64,000 bases of DNA from Flavonifractor sp052065355 (GTDB lineage: Bacteria > Bacillota > Clostridia > Oscillospirales > Oscillospiraceae), in the NCBI RefSeq assembly GCF_052065355.1, contig NZ_JBQHUF010000006.1, positions 1 to 64,000 of the forward strand. The letters are read 5' to 3'. The translations under genes and the position numbers were made by a program. The notes beneath the pieces are model-generated. The model was not told the DNA's origin, did not search any database, and worked only from the letters and a program-made list of their open reading frames with translations. Positions 7,347 through 16,460 of the stretch are shown here, in pieces (the stretch's first letter is position 1; each line of letters begins with the position of its first letter).

Positions 7347-9302
7347 TCAGGCCCGGCCGAATCGCTTTTCGATCTGGCCACGGGTGAGCTCGATGGCCAC
7401 CGGCCTGCCGTGGGGACAATATTTCACTTCCCCGGCCATCACGGCTCTGGCTACCTTCATCAGCTCCGCCTGGTCGTTCTTCTGCCCGCCCTTGATGGCC
7501 GCCTTGCAGGCCATGGTGTGGAGCAGCTCGTCCCGGGCAGCGTCCGGGTCGGCGGTGCCGCAGGTCAGCAGCTTGCCCGCCAGTTCCAGCAGCAGGTCGG
7601 GGATCTCCCCCGCCGCCACGTTGCTGGGGGCGGAGCGGACGATGATGGTCCCGCCGCCGAAGTCCTCCGCCTCAAAGCCGAAGCGCTCCAGCAGAGGCAG
7701 GTGGGCCAGCAGAGCCGCCCCCTCCTCCGCGGGAGGGGTGAACACCACCGGGGTGAGGAGAGCCTGCACCATGGGCTGGTAGCCCTCCGCCTTCAGACGG
7801 TCAAAATTCATCCGCTCATGGGCGGCGTGCTTGTCGATGAGCAGCACCTTGTCCCCCTGCTCCACGATGATGTAGGTGTTCAGCACCTCGCCCGCCATGC
7901 GCCAAGGGATTTCCTCCGGTACGGGCTCCGGCTCCGGCTGGGGAACAACGGGCGGCGCCGGGGCGGGGACAGGCTCCGGCCGGGGTGCCGCTTCGAATTT
8001 CACAGTGGGTTCCGGTGCGGGTTCCGGCTTCGGGGTGGGTACGTGCATAGGTTTGGGCTCTGGACGGATAGGGATATCCGCCTTTACGGAGGGTGCGGGC
8101 TTTGGCGCCGGTGTGACCACAGGTGCCGGTTTCGGTTCCGGACGGACAGGAGCCTGCCAGGCGGGAGTGACCCTTGCGGCCGGCCGCTGAATGGTCTTGG
8201 CTGCGGTAAAGTCCCGCAGAGGCAGGGAGGTCTGGTTGGGGGTCACGGTGTCCTTGGCCGCCTTGGGAGCCAGCCGGGGCGCGGGCTCCTCCGCCACGGC
8301 GGAGGGCCGGGTGCGGTCAGCCTCCAGGGTGGACTTGACGGCGTAATACACCGCGTCAAACACCTTCTTGTCGCTGCCGAACTTGACCTCCTGCTTGGTG
8401 GGGTGGACGTTGACGTCTACCGCGTTGAGCTTGGTGGTCAGGTGGAGGACGCAGCCGGGGAACTTGCCCACCATCTTCTGGTTGGCGTAGGCCTCCTCCA
8501 GGGCGGCCATCATGGTGCGGCTTTTCACATACCGGCCGTTGACGAAAAAGTGCTGATAGCCCCGGCTGCCCCGGCAGCAGGTGGGCAGGGAGACAAAGCC
8601 GGTTACGCTCATGTCCTCCCCGGAACCCTTCACCGGCACGAAGCCCAGGGCCATGTCCCGGCCCAGCACGGCGTACAGGGCGGACTTCATCTGCCCGTCG
8701 CCGGGGGTCAGTAGCTCCTGCTTGCCGTCCCGCAGGAATTTCACGCCTACCTCCGGGTGGGACAGAGCCACCCGCTGCACCATAGCGAAGCAGGCGGCGC
8801 CCTCGGCAGAGTCCTTCTTCATGAATTTCAGCCGGGCGGGGGTGTTGTAAAAGAGGTCCTTCACCACCATGGTGGTGCCCAGAGGACAGCCCGCCTCGTC
8901 CTGGCTCACCACCACGCCCCCCTCCAGGGACAGGGCGCAGCCCAGCTCGTGCTCCTTGGTGCGGGTGAGCAGCTCCACCCGGGAAACGGCGGAGATGGCC
9001 GCCAGAGCCTCGCCCCGGAAGCCCAGGGTGCCGATGGCCTCCAGGTCGTACTCGGTGCGCAGCTTGCTGGTGGCGTGGCGGAGGAAGGCGGTGGCCGCCT
9101 CCTCCGGGGCGATGCCGCAGCCGTTGTCGGTGACTCGGATGAGGGTCATGCCGCCATGCTGGATCTCCACCGTCAGCTTGTCCGCTCCGGCGTCGATGGC
9201 GTTCTCCATCAGCTCTTTCACCACGCTGGCGGGCCGCTCCACCACTTCACCGGCGGCGATCAGGTCGGCCACATGGGCGTCTAATTGTTGAATATGGGGC
9301 AT
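7347..9302 (-). CDS. mutL: DNA mismatch repair protein MutL
   Basis: 651 residues. The N-terminal GHKL ATPase shows ELMENAIDAGA, DNGCGI and TLGFRGEAL. The C-terminal dimer/endonuclease domain shows the metal-binding motif IDKHAAHERMNFD, plus ACKAAIKGG and CPHGRP, so it is the nicking type of MutL found in bacteria without MutH. Between the two (about residues 340-450) is a linker made almost wholly of Pro-Glu-Pro-Lys-type repeats. It acts after MutS finds a mismatch. mutS lies just upstream on the same strand, with a CPBP protease gene between them. Confidence 0.96.
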   Translation of the reverse strand: MPHIQQLDAHVADLIAAGEVVERPASVVKELMENAIDAGADKLTVEIQHGGMTLIRVTDNGCGIAPEEAATAFLRHATSKLRTEYDLEAIGTLGFRGEALAAISAVSRVELLTRTKEHELGCALSLEGGVVVSQDEAGCPLGTTMVVKDLFYNTPARLKFMKKDSAEGAACFAMVQRVALSHPEVGVKFLRDGKQELLTPGDGQMKSALYAVLGRDMALGFVPVKGSGEDMSVTGFVSLPTCCRGSRGYQHFFVNGRYVKSRTMMAALEEAYANQKMVGKFPGCVLHLTTKLNAVDVNVHPTKQEVKFGSDKKVFDAVYYAVKSTLEADRTRPSAVAEEPAPRLAPKAAKDTVTPNQTSLPLRDFTAAKTIQRPAARVTPAWQAPVRPEPKPAPVVTPAPKPAPSVKADIPIRPEPKPMHVPTPKPEPAPEPTVKFEAAPRPEPVPAPAPPVVPQPEPEPVPEEIPWRMAGEVLNTYIIVEQGDKVLLIDKHAAHERMNFDRLKAEGYQPMVQALLTPVVFTPPAEEGAALLAHLPLLERFGFEAEDFGGGTIIVRSAPSNVAAGEIPDLLLELAGKLLTCGTADPDAARDELLHTMACKAAIKGGQKNDQAELMKVARAVMAGEVKYCPHGRPVAIELTRGQIEKRFGRA

Positions 9303-9332
9303 AGAAGTACCAACTTTCTAACCGGCGCGCCT

Positions 9333-10031
9333 TTACAGGGCACGTACCAGGGTAACGGTATTGATGACCATGTGCAGGGCGATGGGGCTCCAGATGGAGC
9401 CGCCGTTGTCGTAGCACCAGGTCAGAGCCAGGGACATGGGCAGATACTCCACCACCAGCAGCAGGTAGCGGAAATCCACCTCTCCATAGGCGTAGACGAA
9501 CTGCCACACGCAGTAGAAGGCGTACACAAAGGTGGAGAGCACGTAGCCCAAAATCCGGCTGTATTTCCGGCTGGTGCCGAACAGCAGACCCCGGAACAAA
9601 GGCTCCTCCACAATGGGCATCAGCACCACCAGGATAATGACTGTGGCCTTGGGAGCCAGGGCATACTGCTCCGGGTAGCTGAGCAGGTTGGGGTTCTGTA
9701 CCGGCAGGGGGATCAACCCCGCCAGGAAGGCCAGCACCGCCCAGCCCACCAGGCCGGTGCCGAAGGCAAACAGGTTCTCCGGCAGCCAGTCCAGCAGCAG
9801 GTGGAAGCCGTGCTTCAGGAAGGTCCAGAACACCAGAAACACCAGGGTACCGGACAGCAGGTAGTAGACCACATTGGCCTCGGCAATGGGCAGTTCCCCG
9901 TGGAAGGAGCGCTGGACCCACCCCATGATCCAGGGAAAGAGGAGGACATACAGGGCAAAAAACACCCAGCCCCGGCCCATTTCGGCCCGGGTCAGCTGGG
10001 GCCGCCAGGGGCGGCTCTGCCGGTTGGTCAT
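9333..10031 (-). CDS. CPBP-family intramembrane metalloprotease
   Basis: A 232-residue membrane protein with about six to seven hydrophobic helices. The CPBP (Abi) signature is present: EEPLFRG (motif 1, Glu-Glu and Arg), a FVYAFYC segment in motif 2 and HMVIN (motif 3 His and Asn) near the C-terminus. Family members are glutamate-dependent intramembrane proteases related to Rce1; some confer bacteriocin self-immunity. The substrate is unknown. Its position between mutS and mutL, with short gaps on both sides, suggests co-transcription rather than a repair role. Confidence 0.85.
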   Translation of the reverse strand: MTNRQSRPWRPQLTRAEMGRGWVFFALYVLLFPWIMGWVQRSFHGELPIAEANVVYYLLSGTLVFLVFWTFLKHGFHLLLDWLPENLFAFGTGLVGWAVLAFLAGLIPLPVQNPNLLSYPEQYALAPKATVIILVVLMPIVEEPLFRGLLFGTSRKYSRILGYVLSTFVYAFYCVWQFVYAYGEVDFRYLLLVVEYLPMSLALTWCYDNGGSIWSPIALHMVINTVTLVRAL

Positions 10032-10065
10032 GGCATGTTCCTCCTTATTTCATTCGGATGGGACG

Positions 10066-12666
10066 TTATACCATCTGCTTGAGCTCAAAGAGCAGATTCA
10101 TGGCTTCGATGGGGGTGAGGGTGTTGAGATCCACCATCTGCAAACGGCGGGTGACCTCACTGCCCCCCATATCGGTGAGGGACACCTGATCGGACACCGG
10201 GGCGGCAGGGGCCGCGGGAGCCGCCAGGCCCCCCGCCTCCAGCTCGGTCAAAATCTGCCGGGCCCGGGAGATAACCTTGTTAGGCACCCCGGCCAGCTTG
10301 GCCACCTCGATGCCGTAGCTCTGGTCGGCGCCGCCCCGGATGATCTTGCGCAGGAAGAGAATGTCGTCCCCCTTCTTCTTGGCGGCGATATTGTAGTTTT
10401 TCACCCCGGGGATGGCGCCCTCCAGGGCGGTGATCTCATGGTAGTGGGTGGCAAACAGGGTCTTGGCCCCCAGCTTCTTCTTGTCGGCGCAGTACTCCAG
10501 CACCGCCCGGGCAATAGACATGCCGTCGTAGGTGGAGGTGCCCCGGCCGATCTCGTCCAGAATGAGCAGGCTCTTGCTGGTGGCGTTTTTCAGCAGTTCC
10601 GCCACCTCGGTCATCTCCACCATAAAGGTGGACTGACCGGCACTCAAATCGTCGCTGGCTCCGATGCGGGTAAATACCCGGTCCACCACGCCCACCCGGG
10701 CCGAGCGGGCGGGGACGAAGGAGCCCATCTGGGCCATCAAGACGATGAGGGCCACCTGCCGCATGTAGGTGGACTTGCCCGCCATGTTGGGGCCGGTGAT
10801 GATAGCCACTGTGTTCTCCCCGCCGTCCATGTGGGTGTCGTTGGGGACAAAGAGGGCGTTTTTCAGCATCTTTTCCACCACCGGGTGGCGGCCCTCCACG
10901 ATCTCCAGGCAGTCGGACTGGTCCACCTCCGGCCGGCAGTAGCCGTTTTCGGCGGCCACGTTGGCGAAGGAGGTGAGCACGTCCACCTGGGCCGCGGCGG
11001 CGGCGGAGCGCTGGATGTCGCCCACCCGGGCGGCCACCTGCTCCCGCACGTCGCAGAACAGTTGGAACTCCAGGGCGCAGATGCGGTCCTGGGCGGAGAG
11101 AATCTCATGCTCCAGGTCCTTCAGCTCCTGGGTGATGTACCGCTCGCAGTTCACCAAAGTCTGCTTGCGGATATAGGTGTCGGGCACCTGGTCGTAGTAG
11201 GACTTGGACACCTCGATGTAATAGCCGAATACCTTGTTAAAACCCACCTTCAGGCTCTTGATGCCGGTCTTTTCCTTCTCCCGGGCCTCAATGCCCGCCA
11301 CCAGGTCCTTGCCGTTGGTGAGGATATTCCGCAGGCGATCCACCTCGCTGTCGTAGCCCAGGCGGATGAAGCCGCCCTCCCGGACGGAGAAGGGAGGCTC
11401 GTCCACAATGGCGGAGGAGATGAGCTGCCGCAGCTCGGGCAGGTCGTCCAGGGCCTTGGAGAGGGCGGACAGCAGCACGGAGGAGGAGCCCTCCAGCAGC
11501 TCCCGCAGCCGGGGCAGCTTGCCCAGGCCCACCGCCAGGGACATCAGGTCCCGGCCGCCGGCGGTGCCGTAGACGATGCGGCCGATGAGCCGCTCCAGAT
11601 CGGTGACCTCCCGCAGGGTGGTACTCAGCTCCTCCCGGCGGATGGGGTCGTTCACCAGCTCCTCCACCGCGCCCAGCCGCTTGCCGATGGCCACGGGGGA
11701 GAGGAGGGGCCGCTCCATCCAGGCACGGATGAGCCGGTGGCCCATGGGGGTGCGGGTCTTGTCCAGCACCCACAGAAGGCTGCCCTTCTTCTCCTTGGAG
11801 CGGAGGGTCTCGGTAAGCTCCAGGTTGCGCCGGGCCGTCAGGTCCAGCTCCATATACTGCCCGGCGGCCAGCCAGGTCAGGGTGGTAATGTGGGAAAGGT
11901 CGGTCTTCTGGGTCTCGTACAGGTAGCTCAAAAGGCCGCCCACCGCCTGAATGGCGCCCTCCGCACCCTGGGGCACATCCTCCAGGCCGGAGGTAAACTG
12001 CTTCTCGGCGGCAGGCCGGGCGGTATCCTCCCGGAAGCGGGCCTCCCCGCCGTTTTCACAGCGGCAGTCCAGCTTCTGGGTGAGGAAGTCCACCAGTGCG
12101 GCGTCGCTGTACGCCCCGTCAGACAGCATGGCCTCCCGGGGAGAGAACCGGCCCAGTTCATTGTACAGGTGCTCCTCCCCCTCCGGTCCGGCGGGGAAGA
12201 AGGCGGCGGAGATCTCGCCGGTGGAGATGTCGCAGATGCACAGACCGGTGCCCACGGAGTCCCGGTAGATGGCGCAGATGAAGTTGTTCCGCCCCTCCTC
12301 CAGCATGGAGGCGTTCATCACCGTGCCGGGGGTGACGATGCGGATAATGTCCCGGTCCACCAGACCCTTGGCGGTGGCGGGGTCCTCCATCTGCTCACAG
12401 ATGGCGATCTTGTATCCCCTGGCGATGAGCCGGGCGATATAGGCGTCGGCAGAGTGGTAGGGCACCCCGCACATGGGGGTGCGCTGGTCCGCCGGCTTGC
12501 CCCGGTCCCGGGTGGTGAGGGTCAGGTCCAGCTCCTTGGACACCAGCTTGGCATCCTCCTGGAACATCTCATAAAAGTCGCCCAGCCGGAAAAACAGGAT
12601 GCAGTCCGGGTGGAGTTCCTTCATTTTCAGATATTGGCGCATCATGGGGGTCAGTTCCGACGGCAT
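10066..12666 (-). CDS. mutS: DNA mismatch recognition protein MutS
   Basis: 866 residues. The mismatch-binding Phe-x-Glu is in GDFYEMFQ near residue 30. The ABC-type ATPase has Walker A GPNMAGKST near residue 624, ILDEIGRGTST as Walker B and ATHYHE as the H-loop. MutS scans DNA for mismatches and passes the signal to MutL, encoded two genes downstream. It starts 41 bp after the miaB stop, so miaB-mutS-CPBP-mutL-hfq probably forms one transcript. The length is normal. Confidence 0.97.
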   Translation of the reverse strand: MPSELTPMMRQYLKMKELHPDCILFFRLGDFYEMFQEDAKLVSKELDLTLTTRDRGKPADQRTPMCGVPYHSADAYIARLIARGYKIAICEQMEDPATAKGLVDRDIIRIVTPGTVMNASMLEEGRNNFICAIYRDSVGTGLCICDISTGEISAAFFPAGPEGEEHLYNELGRFSPREAMLSDGAYSDAALVDFLTQKLDCRCENGGEARFREDTARPAAEKQFTSGLEDVPQGAEGAIQAVGGLLSYLYETQKTDLSHITTLTWLAAGQYMELDLTARRNLELTETLRSKEKKGSLLWVLDKTRTPMGHRLIRAWMERPLLSPVAIGKRLGAVEELVNDPIRREELSTTLREVTDLERLIGRIVYGTAGGRDLMSLAVGLGKLPRLRELLEGSSSVLLSALSKALDDLPELRQLISSAIVDEPPFSVREGGFIRLGYDSEVDRLRNILTNGKDLVAGIEAREKEKTGIKSLKVGFNKVFGYYIEVSKSYYDQVPDTYIRKQTLVNCERYITQELKDLEHEILSAQDRICALEFQLFCDVREQVAARVGDIQRSAAAAAQVDVLTSFANVAAENGYCRPEVDQSDCLEIVEGRHPVVEKMLKNALFVPNDTHMDGGENTVAIITGPNMAGKSTYMRQVALIVLMAQMGSFVPARSARVGVVDRVFTRIGASDDLSAGQSTFMVEMTEVAELLKNATSKSLLILDEIGRGTSTYDGMSIARAVLEYCADKKKLGAKTLFATHYHEITALEGAIPGVKNYNIAAKKKGDDILFLRKIIRGGADQSYGIEVAKLAGVPNKVISRARQILTELEAGGLAAPAAPAAPVSDQVSLTDMGGSEVTRRLQMVDLNTLTPIEAMNLLFELKQMV

Positions 12667-12707
12667 AGCGGTTCTCCTGTTCTAAACAATAAAATACGGG
12701 GCGGTCC

Positions 12708-14114
12708 TTATTCCGCCAGCTCCCCGCTGAGGGACCACTTGTTGGCCCCGGTGATCTTCACGTTGACAAACTGTCCGATGAGGGCCTGGTCTCCCGTCAG
12801 GCGCACCAGCCGGTTGCCGGGGGTGCGGGCGGTGAGGCCCTTGTCGTCGGTGCCGTCCACCAGACAGCGCACCGTCTTGCCGATATAGGCCTTGTGCTTC
12901 TCCTCAGAAATCTGGTCCTGCCGCTCCACCAGCCGCTGGAACCAGGCCGCCTTCTCCTCCTTGGAGACGGGGTCGTCCATCTTGGCGGCGGGGGTGCCTA
13001 CCCGGGGAGAGTAAATGAAGGTGAAAAGGGCGTCGAACCGCACCTCGTCCAGCAGGGTCATGGTCTGCTCAAACTCCCCAGCGGTCTCGCCGGGGAAGCC
13101 CACGATGACGTCGGAGGTAATGACCACGTCGGGGATGGCCTGACGCAGGCGGCGCACCTTGTCCAGATACCCGGCCCGGTCGTACACCCGGTTCATGGCC
13201 TTGAGCACCCGGTCGCTGCCCGCCTGGAAGGGCAGGTGGAAGCAGGGTGCGATCTTGGGGGAGGAGGCCATGGTGTCAAAAAGCTTCTGGGAGGCGTCCT
13301 TGGGGTGGCTGGTCATGAAGCGCAGCAAAAAGTCCCCGGGAATTTCAGAGGCGGCCTTCAAGAGGTCTGCGAAGTCCATGGGCTTCTCCAGATCCTTGCC
13401 GTAGGAGTTGACGTTCTGGCCCAGGAGGGTGATATCCTTGTACCCCTCCTCCGCCAGAGCCCGGATCTCCTCCAGGATGACCTCCGGCTGACGGGAGCGC
13501 TCCCGGCCCCGGACGTAGGGCACGATGCAGTAGGTGCAGAAGTTGTTGCAGCCGTACATAATGGACACCCAGGCCTTCACCTTGTCCTGGCGCACTACCG
13601 GGATGCCCTCGGCGATGGAGCCAGGCTCGTCGGCGATGTCGAAGATGCGGCCCCGGCGGGTCACCAGCCGGTACAAGAGCTCCGGGAACCGCCACAGGGC
13701 GTGGGGCCCGAACACCAGGTCCACCTGGCGGTAGCTCTCCTTGATCTTCTGGGCACGGTGGGGCTCCTGAGCCATGCAGCCGCACACGCAGATGAGCTGG
13801 TTGGGCTTGGCCCGCTTGGTGTGCACCAGGGCGCCCACATTGCCCAGCACCCGCATCTCGGCGTGCTCCCGGATGGCACAGGTGTTAATCAGGATCAGGT
13901 CGGCCTCCGCCTCGCTGTCGGTAAACTCATATCCCATCTCCCGCAGGTAGCCCCGCAGCCGCTCGGAATCGGCCTCGTTCTGCTGGCAGCCGTAGGTGTC
14001 CACAAAGGCCAGCGGCGGGGTGGGACGGGCGGCGTTGCGCTCATGAAGCTTATGGCAGAAATCACGCTGCCGCTCCACTTCCTGGGGGGTGATTTTCGTG
14101 GTCTGTCGGTTCAA
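12708..14114 (-). CDS. miaB: tRNA-2-methylthio-N6-dimethylallyladenosine synthase MiaB
   Basis: 468 residues. An N-terminal UPF0004 domain carries TYGCQQNEAD and the second auxiliary-cluster Cys residues (NTCAIREHAE, CGCMAQ). The radical SAM domain has CNNFCTYC (Cys at about 188, 192, 195), and a C-terminal TRAM domain closes the protein. It adds a methylthio group to i6A37 of tRNAs reading U-starting codons; MiaA must be encoded elsewhere. No suitable ATG exists at the conserved start. A TTG at 14114 preceded by GGAGG at 7 nt is the best start, and the longer in-frame ATG would run past the promoter. Confidence 0.95.
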   Translation of the reverse strand: MNRQTTKITPQEVERQRDFCHKLHERNAARPTPPLAFVDTYGCQQNEADSERLRGYLREMGYEFTDSEAEADLILINTCAIREHAEMRVLGNVGALVHTKRAKPNQLICVCGCMAQEPHRAQKIKESYRQVDLVFGPHALWRFPELLYRLVTRRGRIFDIADEPGSIAEGIPVVRQDKVKAWVSIMYGCNNFCTYCIVPYVRGRERSRQPEVILEEIRALAEEGYKDITLLGQNVNSYGKDLEKPMDFADLLKAASEIPGDFLLRFMTSHPKDASQKLFDTMASSPKIAPCFHLPFQAGSDRVLKAMNRVYDRAGYLDKVRRLRQAIPDVVITSDVIVGFPGETAGEFEQTMTLLDEVRFDALFTFIYSPRVGTPAAKMDDPVSKEEKAAWFQRLVERQDQISEEKHKAYIGKTVRCLVDGTDDKGLTARTPGNRLVRLTGDQALIGQFVNVKITGANKWSLSGELAE

Positions 14115-14150
14115 AGCAGTTCCTCCAAAAAATACGGTCTTAATTTTAAA

Positions 14151-14179
14151 ATCATACCACTTTTCCCGGGAAAACACAA
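14151..14179 (-). promoter_or_regulatory. promoter for miaB-mutS-mutL
   Basis: TTGTGT (14179-14174), 17 bp and TATGAT (14156-14151) on the minus strand, giving a leader of about 30 nt before the TTG start. Confidence 0.6.
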
Positions 14180-14196
14180 GCAGGAAGCCCTTTTCA

Positions 14197-14225
14197 TTGA
14201 CGGCAACTTTGCCAGCGTATATAAT
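14197..14225 (+). promoter_or_regulatory. promoter for the alr-like/dtd/hemZ run
   Basis: TTGACG (14197-14202), a 17-bp spacer and a perfect TATAAT (14220-14225). Transcription would begin near 14232, ahead of the TTG start at 14270. Confidence 0.8.
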
Positions 14226-14269
14226 AGGAATACTCAGCATCCCCAGGGTATGGAAAGGCGGCGGACGGG

Positions 14270-15337
14270 TTGAAAACACTGGTCATCGAGCGGGACGCGC
14301 TGAAGCATAATATCTCGGTGGTGAAGGAGCGGGCAGGTGAGGCCGTGATCTACGGCGTGCTCACCGGGGATGGCCAGGGAGCCGGTCTGGTGGAGCTGGC
14401 CCGCACCCTCCGGGAAGAGGGCATCGGCCGCTTTGCCGTGGGCGAGGTGGCGGAGGCCGCCGCCCTGCGCAAGGCCGGGTTCGTGGAGGAAGAAATCCTC
14501 ATGCTCCGCTGTACTACCGACCGGGAGGAGCTGGATCAGCTGCTGGACCTGAACGTGGTGTGCACCATCGGCTCGGTGGACACCGGCCTGGCCCTCAACG
14601 CCGTGGCGGAGGGCCGCTCCACCGTGGCGGAGGCCCACATCCAGATCGACACCGGCATGGGCTTCGGCGGCTTCCTGGCCGAGGAGCCGGAGAAGATTTT
14701 GTCTGTCTACCGGGGCCTGCCCAACGTGGCGGTGTCCGGCCTGTGCACCCAGCTGCACACCCTGAAGCCCAACGGCAAGGATCTGGACGGTCAGCTGGCC
14801 GACTTCACCCGGGCGGTGGACGCCATCCACGCCGCCGGGTTTGAGACGGGCATCGTCCACGCCGCCGGGTCCTACGCCCTGCTCCACTGTGCCCAGGCCC
14901 GGCTGGACGGGGTGCGGGCGGGTTCGGCCCTGCTGGGCCGGTGCCGCCGCCGGAGAGGGGACGACCTGCGCCGGGTAGGCTACGGCGAGGTGGGCATTGA
15001 GGAGACCCGGTGGCTCCCCAAGGGCCACAGCGTGGGGGGCGACCACCCGGTGCTCATGAAGCGGCCCACCCGGGTGGCGGTGCTGCCGGTGGGCTACCAG
15101 AACGGCTTCGGGGTGGCCCGGCCCAGAGTGGACGGCCTGCTGGCCGCCTTCCGCCGCTGGCGGGCCAGGCGGAAGATCACCGTCCGGGTCAACGGGCAGA
15201 AGGCCCGGGTGCTGGGCGGCATCGGCGCCATTGAGACCATCGTGGATGTCACCGACCTGAAATGTTCCGCCGGAGACAAGGCGGTTTTCGATATCGACCC
15301 CATTTTTGCCAAGGGGTTTGTCCGGGAGTACCGGTAA
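14270..15337 (+). CDS. alanine-racemase-like protein lacking the PLP lysine and catalytic tyrosine
   Basis: 355 residues with a recognisable Alr barrel and C-terminal beta domain: IQIDTGMGFGGF, GLCTQLH, VHAAGSYA, DGVRAGSALLG, then TRVAVLPVGYQNGF. Where active racemases have VIKGNGYGLG, this protein reads VLTGDGQGAG, so the PLP lysine is replaced by Thr32 and the next Tyr by Gln. The region before RPTRVAV reads HSVGGDHPV where the catalytic Tyr of a VxYG-type motif is expected. It is therefore unlikely to be a racemase; a regulatory or ligand-binding role is possible. It starts with TTG and is followed by dtd after 26 bp. Confidence 0.8.
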   Translation: MKTLVIERDALKHNISVVKERAGEAVIYGVLTGDGQGAGLVELARTLREEGIGRFAVGEVAEAAALRKAGFVEEEILMLRCTTDREELDQLLDLNVVCTIGSVDTGLALNAVAEGRSTVAEAHIQIDTGMGFGGFLAEEPEKILSVYRGLPNVAVSGLCTQLHTLKPNGKDLDGQLADFTRAVDAIHAAGFETGIVHAAGSYALLHCAQARLDGVRAGSALLGRCRRRRGDDLRRVGYGEVGIEETRWLPKGHSVGGDHPVLMKRPTRVAVLPVGYQNGFGVARPRVDGLLAAFRRWRARRKITVRVNGQKARVLGGIGAIETIVDVTDLKCSAGDKAVFDIDPIFAKGFVREYR

Positions 15338-15363
15338 GAACGCTCAGAAAGGAATGATCTGCT

Positions 15364-15807
15364 ATGCGCGCAGTTGTAACCAGAGTGAAGAACGCCTCCG
15401 TCACCATCGACGGGAAGGTGAACGGAGAGATCGGCCAGGGCTTTCTGGTGCTGCTGGGGGTCGGCCCCAACGACACCGAGGCCCAGGCGGTGAAGATGGC
15501 CGACAAGGTGTGCGGCCTGCGCATCTTCGAGGACGAGAATGAGAAGATGAACCTGAATCTGGAGGCGGTGGGGGGTTCCCTGCTGGTGGTGAGCCAGTTC
15601 ACCCTGTACGCCGACACCAAGTCCCGCCGCCCCGGCTTCACCGGGGCCGCCAAGCCGGACATTGCCATCCCCCTGTACGAGAAATTCATGGCCGAGTGCG
15701 CCGCTAAGGGCTTCAACGTCCAGCACGGCGAGTTCGGCGCGGACATGCAGGTCTTTTCCCAGAACGACGGCCCGGTGACCATCCTGCTGGACACCGACAC
15801 CATGTAA
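15364..15807 (+). CDS. dtd: D-aminoacyl-tRNA deacylase
   Basis: 147 residues with the DTD signature SQFTLYADT followed by RRPGF and the C-terminal NDGPVTILLDT (cross-subunit Gly-Pro type motif), matching the normal length. The dimer removes D-amino acids, and glycine from mischarged tRNA-Ala, to keep protein synthesis homochiral. It has an AAGGAA ribosome site and lies between the alr-like gene and an MBL hydrolase in one apparent operon. Confidence 0.95.
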   Translation: MRAVVTRVKNASVTIDGKVNGEIGQGFLVLLGVGPNDTEAQAVKMADKVCGLRIFEDENEKMNLNLEAVGGSLLVVSQFTLYADTKSRRPGFTGAAKPDIAIPLYEKFMAECAAKGFNVQHGEFGADMQVFSQNDGPVTILLDTDTM

Positions 15808-15825
15808 CAGGACGAGGTGAACGGA

Positions 15826-16431
15826 ATGAAGATCAAGATCATGCACGTGGGAGAGCTGGGCACCAACTGCTACCTGCTGGAGGACGAGACCACCAATTCC
15901 GCCGCTATCATCGATCCCGGCGGAGAGGGGGATCGGGTGCTGGCTCAGGTCCAGGCCGACGGGATGGAGGTCAAGCTCATCCTGCTGACCCACGCCCACT
16001 TTGACCACACCGGCGGCGTGGCCGCCCTCCACAAGGCTCTGCCCGACGTGCCGGTGTATCTCCACCCCGCCGACGCCGCCCTGCTGGGCACCAACGTGTT
16101 CCCCGCCATCGGCGTGCCCACCGTGCCCTATGACGAGGGGGACACCCTGACGCTGGGCAGCCTCACCATCTCCGTGCTCCACACCCCCGGCCACACCCCC
16201 GGCGGGGTGTGCCTGAAGGTGGAGGACGCCCTCTTTACCGGAGACACCCTGTTCCAGGGCTCCATGGGCCGCACCGACTTTCCCGGCGGCTCCTATGACG
16301 AGATCATGGCCTCCCTCAAGCGGCTGGGCCAGCTGCCCGGCGACTGCCACGTGCTCCCCGGCCACATGGGCACCTCCTCTCTGGAGGCCGAGCGGCGGAG
16401 CAACTACTATATGCAGGAGGCCATGGGGTAA
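15826..16431 (+). CDS. MBL-fold metallohydrolase, glyoxalase II-like
   Basis: 201 residues with the metal-binding motif THAHFDHTGG, a later HTPGHTPG histidine and TGDTLFQGSMGRTDF containing the bridging Asp. The ending LPGHMGTSSLEAER is typical of the small glyoxalase II-like group common in Firmicutes. Likely a thioester or related hydrolase; the substrate is unknown. The ATG at 15826 has GAGGTG at about 6 nt and was preferred to a GTG at 15817. Confidence 0.88.
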   Translation: MKIKIMHVGELGTNCYLLEDETTNSAAIIDPGGEGDRVLAQVQADGMEVKLILLTHAHFDHTGGVAALHKALPDVPVYLHPADAALLGTNVFPAIGVPTVPYDEGDTLTLGSLTISVLHTPGHTPGGVCLKVEDALFTGDTLFQGSMGRTDFPGGSYDEIMASLKRLGQLPGDCHVLPGHMGTSSLEAERRSNYYMQEAMG

Positions 16432-16460
16432 TCATTTCCCAGGAAAGGATTTTCCACACT

